Shown here one piece after another: positions 32,669 to 36,723 of a stretch of 36,723 nt of DNA. The stretch spans positions 1 through 36,723 of the forward strand of contig CALAHN010000072.1 of the NCBI GenBank assembly GCA_937891825.1, given 5' to 3'. A program made the position numbers and the translations under genes. Numbering within the stretch: position 1 is the first letter of the stretch; each line of letters opens with the position of its first letter. The notes beneath the pieces are model-generated. The model ran no database searches, was not told where the DNA came from, and saw only the letters and a list, made by a program, of their open reading frames with translations. This DNA comes from an uncultured Alphaproteobacteria bacterium. Lineage in GTDB: Bacteria; Pseudomonadota; Alphaproteobacteria; Bin95.

Positions 32669-33511
32669 ATGACCATTCTCTGGCTCGCATCCTTTCCGAA
32701 GTCCGGCAACACCTGGGCCAGGGCCTTGCTTGCGAACTATCTGACCGGCGGCGACAAGCCCGTCGCCTTGAACACGCTGCCGCAATTGGCGGTCGCGGAC
32801 AGTCAGCTCTGGCCCTATGAGAAGGCCGCCGGCCGGAAGCTGCCGGACGCCAGCCTGAAGGACATCATGCCGCTGAAGCCGCGCGCCCATGCCCTGCTCG
32901 CCGGCAAGCCCGACGCTCTGATCTTCGCCAAGACCCATTCCGCGCTGACCCTGTTCGACGGCGTCGCGACCATCACGCCCGCCGTCACCGCCGGCGCCAT
33001 CTACATCCTGCGCAACCCGCTTGACGTGACGCTGTCCTATGCCGACCACTATGGCCTGACCCACGCCCAGACGGTCGAGGCGATGGCGAGTCCGCATCTG
33101 ATGACCAAGGGCCGCGCCGACCGGGCGCCGGAATTCCTTGGCGACTGGTCGGCCCATGTGCGCGGCTGGATGCGCGCGCCCGGCCTGAAGCGCCTGATGC
33201 TGCGCTATGAGGACATGCAGACGGACACGGCCGCCAGTCTGACCCGGATCCTGACCTTCCTGGAACAGCAGGTCGATCCGGACCGGGTCGCCCGCGCTGT
33301 CCGGCATTCCAGCTTCGAAACGCTGCAGGGCCAGGAAGCGCTGACCGGCTTCCGGGAGCGCTCCCGCAATCAGAAGCGCTTCTTCCGCGCCGGGACCGCC
33401 GGCCAGTGGCGGGAAAACCTGGCGCCTGAACTTGTCGCCAGGACCGTGCAGGCCCACCGTGACGTAATGTCGGAATACGGGTATCTGGATAGCGACGGCA
33501 ATCCGGTCTGA
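32669..33511 (+). CDS. sulfotransferase family protein
   Basis: This 280-residue protein has the PAPS-dependent sulfotransferase pattern. The 5'-phosphosulfate loop SFPKSGNTW lies at 8-16 and the 3'-phosphate site YILRNPLDVTLSYADH near 112-127. A late RSRNQKRFFRAGTAGQWRENL segment matches the family's G-x2-G-x-W-(K/R) motif. It should transfer sulfate from PAPS to a hydroxyl of a small molecule, lipid or glycan. No membrane segment is seen. It precedes yggS by 17 nt and may share a transcript. Confidence 0.9.
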   Translation: MTILWLASFPKSGNTWARALLANYLTGGDKPVALNTLPQLAVADSQLWPYEKAAGRKLPDASLKDIMPLKPRAHALLAGKPDALIFAKTHSALTLFDGVATITPAVTAGAIYILRNPLDVTLSYADHYGLTHAQTVEAMASPHLMTKGRADRAPEFLGDWSAHVRGWMRAPGLKRLMLRYEDMQTDTAASLTRILTFLEQQVDPDRVARAVRHSSFETLQGQEALTGFRERSRNQKRFFRAGTAGQWRENLAPELVARTVQAHRDVMSEYGYLDSDGNPV

Positions 33512-33528
33512 CCCTAAGGGACGGCGCC

Positions 33529-34233
33529 ATGACGAGCATTGAAGAACACACGATCGCCCAGAATATTGCCCGGAATCTCGCGGACGTGCGGGCGGCGATC
33601 GCCCGCGCCGCCGCCGATGGCGGCCGCGACCCGGCATCGGTCACGCTGATCGGCGTCTCCAAGCAGCAGCCGGATGCGCGCATCGACGCGGCGCTTCAGG
33701 CGGGCTTTCGGATTTTCGGCGAGAACCGCGTCCAGGAAGCCGGGGAGCGCTGGCAGCCGCGCAAGCCGGACTATCCCGACCTGGAGCTGCACCTGATCGG
33801 CCCGCTCCAAACCAACAAGGCGCGGGAGGCCGTCCGCCTGTTCGACGTCATCCAGACGGTCGATCGGCCGAAGCTCGCCGCCGCTTTGGCCCGCGTCATG
33901 GCGGAGGAAAACCGGCCCCTGCCCTGCTTCGTCCAGGTCAACACCGGCGAGGAACCGCAGAAAGCCGGCATCGCGCCCGGCGATGTCGAAGCTTTCGTCG
34001 CCGCATGCCGGACGGAGCACGGTCTGAACATCGTCGGCCTGATGTGCATTCCGCCAGCGGAGGACGCGCCCGCCCCGCATTTCGCCTTCCTGAAGGACAT
34101 GGCCGACCGCCTTGGCCTCGCCCAGGTCTCCATGGGCATGAGCGCCGACTATCCGGCCGCCGTGACGCTGGGCGCGACCCATGTCCGGGTCGGCAGCGCC
34201 ATTTTCGGCGACCGGACGCCGCGTCCGGCTTAA
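33529..34233 (+). CDS. YggS/PLPBP family pyridoxal-phosphate homeostasis protein
   Basis: This 234-residue protein is a PLP-binding homeostasis protein. The PLP lysine is Lys45 in LIGVSKQQP. FGENRVQEAGER (about 64-75), LHLIGPLQTNKAREAV, PCFVQVNTGEEPQKAGI and SMGMSADYPAAVTLGATHVRVGSAIFG follow in family order. It helps keep PLP and amino-acid pools balanced. AAGGGAC precedes ATG 33529. Its TAA overlaps the stop codon of the convergent creD gene. Confidence 0.94.
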   Translation: MTSIEEHTIAQNIARNLADVRAAIARAAADGGRDPASVTLIGVSKQQPDARIDAALQAGFRIFGENRVQEAGERWQPRKPDYPDLELHLIGPLQTNKAREAVRLFDVIQTVDRPKLAAALARVMAEENRPLPCFVQVNTGEEPQKAGIAPGDVEAFVAACRTEHGLNIVGLMCIPPAEDAPAPHFAFLKDMADRLGLAQVSMGMSADYPAAVTLGATHVRVGSAIFGDRTPRPA

Positions 34234-35618
34234 CGCCCGTCGACCGCTGGCGCAGATCCCCGCATCCGCGCCGTCGCCGCCATGGCGGCCGCGAGGCCGA
34301 TCAGCAACAGCCCGGCGCCGATCAACAGCGCCATGCCCTCGGCCGTCAGCATCACGTAGAACGCCGCATAAAGCAGCGCCAGAACGCCCCCCGCCCCAGC
34401 CCCGCGCCGGGCGGAGCGCAAGGCGAGGCCGACATAAGCCCCGTTCATCGCCGCGATCGTCAGAGCCGCCGCGACATAGGCGAGCAGAAACCCGACATGT
34501 TCCGCGAGCGCGATCAACAGCAGATAGAACAGCGCCAGCGACAAGCCGACCAGGCCATACTGCGCCGGGTGCAGCCGCTCCCCGCCGAACCGCTCCAGCA
34601 CGAAGCAGGCGAGCAATGTCAGCGCGACGAAGAGCACGCCATACTTCACCGCGCGCGTCGCGCCGACATAGAAGTCGTCGGGACGCGCATGCCGGAAGCC
34701 GACGCCGGTTTCCGCCGCAAGCTGCATTAACGTCGCCGCCTCATGCTCGGTCCATACGGCCCCGTAGCCGCGCGCCAATGCCGGGATGCTCCACGACGCC
34801 GTAAAGCCTGTGTCATCGACCGTGCGCCCTGCCGGCAAGGGCGCGCCCTGGAAGCTCGGGTGCGGCCAGTCGCCCGCGATCTTGAGATCGCTCAAGCCCG
34901 CCAGCGGCGTCAGGAAGAATCCGCCGGAGCCGTTCAGCCCAAGCGTCGCCTCGAACTGCGCGGCGCCGCCGACGAACAGCGTCGCCGGCGCCGGGATGTG
35001 AAAGAAGCGCAGCGACGTCCGGGGGCCGTCGCGCCCGGCGAACAGGCGCGCGGCAAAGGCTGGGGCGCCCGGCTTGAACGCCGCCGCCCGGCCGTCGACC
35101 ATCACGCCGTCGGCTTTCGCGAGGCCGGCCAGATCCGTCACGCCAAAGACCAATGCCGCCCGCGACCAGTCGGCGCCCAACATATTCGGAACGGCCGCCG
35201 CCAGGTCCGGCTGCACGAATTCGCCTGCAAGCTCGATCGTGCTGCGATAGACCGGCGCCTCATAGATTCCGCGATTGCGGATTTCGTGGCTGAGCGCGGC
35301 CGAGACCGCCAGCCGTTCCGGCAGAATGACCGCGACGGCTTCCATCCGGTCGATGACGTCGCCGTTGCTGCTGTCGTCCGGGGACGGGGCGACCCGCCGC
35401 TCATAGGGCACGACCAGAATTGGCCCGACCACATGCTGCTCGCCGCCTTGCTGGCTGGCGATATCGGCCAGCACGGTTTCGCGCAAGGCCGCCCGCTCGC
35501 CGATGACCTCCTCCACCATGGCGAGGGGAATCAGCAGCAGCAGGGTCAGTCCGGCGATCAAGGCCAGTTTCCAGCCGCCGCCGGCGTCCGTCCGCAACAG
35601 GCCCAGATATTGTCGCAT
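34230..35618 (-). CDS. creD: CreD family inner-membrane protein
   Basis: This 462-residue protein matches CreD (about 450 residues in E. coli). An N-terminal membrane helix (LALIAGLTLLLLIPLAMVEE, about 18-37) is followed by RAALRETVLADIASQQGGEQHVVGPILVVPY, a long periplasmic beta-rich domain, and a C-terminal block of about five membrane helices starting at GVLFVALTLLACFVLERFGGERLHPAQYGLVGLSLALFYLLL. CreD belongs to the CreBC envelope-stress regulon in enterics; no creB or creC is nearby. ATG 35618 is preferred because it gives the family start MRQYLGLLRTDAGG and follows GAGAGG; the frame is open upstream to 36206 but that part is antisense to the selenoprotein gene. Confidence 0.9.
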   Translation of the reverse strand: MRQYLGLLRTDAGGGWKLALIAGLTLLLLIPLAMVEEVIGERAALRETVLADIASQQGGEQHVVGPILVVPYERRVAPSPDDSSNGDVIDRMEAVAVILPERLAVSAALSHEIRNRGIYEAPVYRSTIELAGEFVQPDLAAAVPNMLGADWSRAALVFGVTDLAGLAKADGVMVDGRAAAFKPGAPAFAARLFAGRDGPRTSLRFFHIPAPATLFVGGAAQFEATLGLNGSGGFFLTPLAGLSDLKIAGDWPHPSFQGAPLPAGRTVDDTGFTASWSIPALARGYGAVWTEHEAATLMQLAAETGVGFRHARPDDFYVGATRAVKYGVLFVALTLLACFVLERFGGERLHPAQYGLVGLSLALFYLLLIALAEHVGFLLAYVAAALTIAAMNGAYVGLALRSARRGAGAGGVLALLYAAFYVMLTAEGMALLIGAGLLLIGLAAAMAATARMRGSAPAVDGR

Positions 35619-35742
35619 CGCCCTCTCGCCTCCCTTGATGTCCGAAGCCGCGAGTAAGCTTGGGCAATGGGCCGCTGGCGGGGCGGCGCTTGGGCCGTTC
35701 CATGGAAAGGCTGGCGTTTCCGTGTCCATCCGCCTAGCTTGT

Positions 35743-35760
35743 AAGGACTGCATTGTCCTT
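35743..35760. promoter_or_regulatory. small dyad upstream of the selenoprotein gene
   Basis: AAGGAC and GTCCTT are inverted around TGCATT, ending 17 nt before ATG 35778. It could be an operator or a leader hairpin; no -35/-10 pair is certain. Confidence 0.3.
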
Positions 35761-35777
35761 GCACGAAGGGAGCGAGC

Positions 35778-36290
35778 ATGACCGCCATTCTTGACCCGAC
35801 CGCGGAGCGCGCGCCGACCGCGCGCCCGGCGGCGGCGCGGCCGAAGGCGTTCGACGGATTGACCGTCGGCCTTCTGGATATTTCCAAGCCGCGCGGCGAC
35901 TATTTCATGATCAAGCTTGGCGAGGCGCTCGGCCAGGCGGGCGTCGCCGTTCGCCACTATCAGAAGCCGACCTTCACCAAGCCCGCGCCGACCGCGCTCC
36001 GCCAGGAAATCGCCGAGGCCTGCGATCTCGTGGTCGAAGGGCTCGCCGATTGAGGCTCGTGCACGACGTGCTGTACGCATGACGTCACGGACTTTGAGGC
36101 GCGCGGCATTCCGGCCGTGGGCGTCGCGACGACGGAGTTCATCGACGCCGCCGCCGCGCAGGGCGAGGCGCTTGGCTTCGATCCCGCGATGATCTTCGTG
36201 CCGCACCCGATCCAGGACCGCACCGACGCGGAGCTGGAAGCGATGGCGCTGGACTGGCGGGACCGGATTCTGGCGAAGCTGAAGGGCTGA
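35778..36290 (+). CDS. UGSC-family selenoprotein (in-frame UGA = Sec92)
   Basis: This 170-residue protein is read through a TGA at 36051-36053. Before it lie 91 residues: a disordered Ala/Pro/Arg-rich leader and a Rossmann-like start, FDGLTVGLLDISKPRGDYFMIKLGEALGQAGVAV (about 31-64). The UGA gives Sec92 in D-U-G-S-C-T-T-C-C-T-H-D, so Cys95, Cys98 and Cys99 surround the active site. Coherent protein continues for 78 codons (FEARGIPAVGVATTEFID, IFVPHPIQDRTDAEL) to TGA 36288. The U/C-G-S-C motif defines a known but functionally uncharacterised (seleno)protein family, probably redox-active. AAGGGAG precedes ATG 35778. A SECIS-like hairpin follows the UGA. The selenocysteine reading is inference from frame, motif and hairpin; a nonsense mutation is less likely because the motif falls exactly on the TGA. 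Confidence 0.87.
36063..36085 (+). promoter_or_regulatory. SECIS-like stem-loop after the Sec codon
   Basis: CGUGC (36067-36071) and GCAUG (36077-36081) pair around the loop UGUAC, with one G-U pair. Below an A-A mismatch the stem extends by three more pairs (A63-U85, C64-G84, G65-C83 of the 36000s). The stem begins 9 nt after the UGA and the apical loop carries a G in its first two bases, as bacterial SECIS elements usually do. The hairpin lies wholly within the coding sequence. Confidence 0.6.
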
Positions 36291-36349
36291 GCCGGCGATC
36301 CGAATTTCGGCTGCCGGTAGCGCTGCGCGGCCTGATCTGTTAGATCAAC

Positions 36350-36379
36350 CCGCCTTTCAGGGGATTCGCTGAAAGGCGG
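36350..36379. repeat. perfect 11-bp hairpin A
   Basis: CCGCCTTTCAG (36350-36360) and CTGAAAGGCGG (36369-36379) flank an 8-nt loop. It starts 59 nt after the selenoprotein stop. No T run follows, so it is not a standard intrinsic terminator, though it may protect the 3' end of the transcript. Confidence 0.55.
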
Positions 36380-36404
36380 ATAAGTCGATCGCTCTCAGTC
36401 AGAT

Positions 36405-36431
36405 GGAGCAAGGATGGCTCATCCTTGCTCC
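36405..36431. repeat. perfect 12-bp hairpin B
   Basis: GGAGCAAGGATG (36405-36416) and CATCCTTGCTCC (36420-36431) flank a 3-nt loop. The 5' arm contains a possible GGAG ribosome site and the ATG at 36414, so the structure would hide that start if transcribed. It lacks a T run on either side. Confidence 0.55.
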
Positions 36432-36470
36432 AGGCCGCGTGCGCCGCCCCCGGAAGTGAGCCGTTTCGCC

Positions 36471-36723
36471 ATGTCCCTGCCTGTCACCGTCATCGTCGGC
36501 GCGACCGACCAGCGCCTCTGGAGCCTGCCGTCCGATGTTCGGCTCGGCCGCCTTGCGGCGCGCGCCGGCGCAGGCCCGGTCCAGACGCTGGACGCGCTGG
36601 ACGACGCGACCCCGGCATTCCTGATCCGCGCCGACGCCGTGATCGAGGAACGCCTCGCCCGGGCGCTCATCGCGAACGAGAACATCATCCTGACCGCGCC
36701 CGCCCGGCGCACGCGGGAGACGA
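36471..36723 (+). CDS. 5' part of a CDP-alcohol phosphatidyltransferase-like or related protein, cut by the window edge
   Basis: The first 84 residues are visible: SLPVTVIVGATDQRLWSLPSDVRLGRLAARAGAG, then FLIRADAVIEERLARALIAN. The pattern (a short strand, LW-L-x3-RL, then a LIRAD strand followed by a helix) resembles the nucleotidyltransferase-like N-terminal region seen before CDP-alcohol phosphatidyltransferase domains. The decisive part lies beyond the window, so this is tentative. ATG 36471 gives a clean start; ATG 36414 in the same frame, preceded by GGAG inside hairpin B, would add 19 residues (MAHPCSRPRAPPPEVSRFA). Confidence 0.45.
   Translation, partial: MSLPVTVIVGATDQRLWSLPSDVRLGRLAARAGAGPVQTLDALDDATPAFLIRADAVIEERLARALIANENIILTAPARRTRET

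Noticed and set aside
36051-36053. TGA at 36051 read as a true stop or as a nonsense mutation
   Set aside because: The frame stays open for 78 codons with coherent protein-like sequence, and the motif formed across the TGA is exactly that of a known (seleno)protein family, so decay is the poorer explanation.
34230-36206. Extended creD reading of 658 residues
   Set aside because: The extra N-terminal part is antisense to the selenoprotein gene and has no family similarity; the start at 35618 gives the known CreD N-terminus and length.
36291-36470. tRNA-Sec (selC) gene next to the selenoprotein
   Set aside because: The hairpins do not assemble into a tRNA cloverleaf, and no TTCGA-type T-loop or UCA anticodon arm was found.
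1-36723. CRISPR array, rRNA, tRNA, prophage or complete insertion sequence
   Set aside because: No regularly spaced repeats, rRNA-like segments, tRNA T-loop motifs, transposase or integrase frames were recognised on either strand.

Overview
The window is GC-rich (roughly two thirds G+C by eye), densely coded DNA from an alphaproteobacterium, most likely a free-living member of the Rhodospirillales or a nearby order. Supporting signs are an alphaproteobacterial-type NAD regulator (NadQ/NrtR-like) next to nadA and nadC, tandem alphaproteobacterial porins, a CsgG/HfaB-type lipoprotein, a cysteine-free bL31, and many acyl-CoA and flavin enzymes. No rRNA, tRNA, CRISPR array, phage gene or complete insertion sequence was seen.

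Layout. (1) 161-11850: an acyl-CoA dehydrogenase-like flavoprotein, then eight minus-strand catabolic genes read from 11850 down to 1434: Baeyer-Villiger-type monooxygenase, PPOX-type flavoprotein, LLM oxidoreductase, enoyl-CoA hydratase/isomerase, HyuA, HyuB, CocE-type esterase and an alpha/beta hydrolase with a Cys nucleophile. The spacing suggests two or three coupled transcripts. (2) 11980-17342: a large exported protein of unknown function, NhaA, a second enoyl-CoA hydratase and a DapA-family lyase/synthase. (3) 17428-20531: nadQ-nadA-nadC on the minus strand. The nadQ/nadA gap holds two 21-bp dyads, one covering the predicted nadA -10 box. nadB is absent. (4) 20947-23962: AIM24-family protein, SnoaL-like protein, 2-oxoglutarate/Fe(II) oxygenase and DUF1028 protein. 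(5) 24041-25907: a ParD/ParE pair with an operator-like palindrome on its promoter, a decayed PIN-domain toxin remnant, and an orphan CsgG/HfaB-like lipoprotein. (6) 26010-29785: PanE-like reductase, and an rpmE - isovaleryl-CoA dehydrogenase - hisE - HIT - SnoaL gene string. (7) 30103-32477: two tandem porin genes, each with its own promoter and terminator, sharing a 122-bp identical tract. (8) 32669-35618: sulfotransferase, YggS and CreD. (9) 35778-36290: a selenoprotein gene. (10) The right edge cuts the start of a further gene.

The most notable observation is at 35778-36290. The frame is interrupted by one TGA at codon 92 and continues in frame for 78 more codons of coherent protein to a second TGA. 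The readthrough gives the sequence U-G-S-C, the signature of the UGSC (seleno)protein family. A stem-loop with a G in its apical loop begins about 10 nt after the UGA, where a bacterial SECIS element should be. A standard gene caller would report a truncated 91-residue protein here. No selenocysteine machinery gene (selA, selB, selC, selD) lies in the window.

The second is a regulatory circuit readable from DNA. The nadQ stop codon lies inside the -35 box of the nadA promoter, and the -10 box lies inside a dyad that is repeated 78 bp downstream, consistent with NadQ repressing nadA-nadC.
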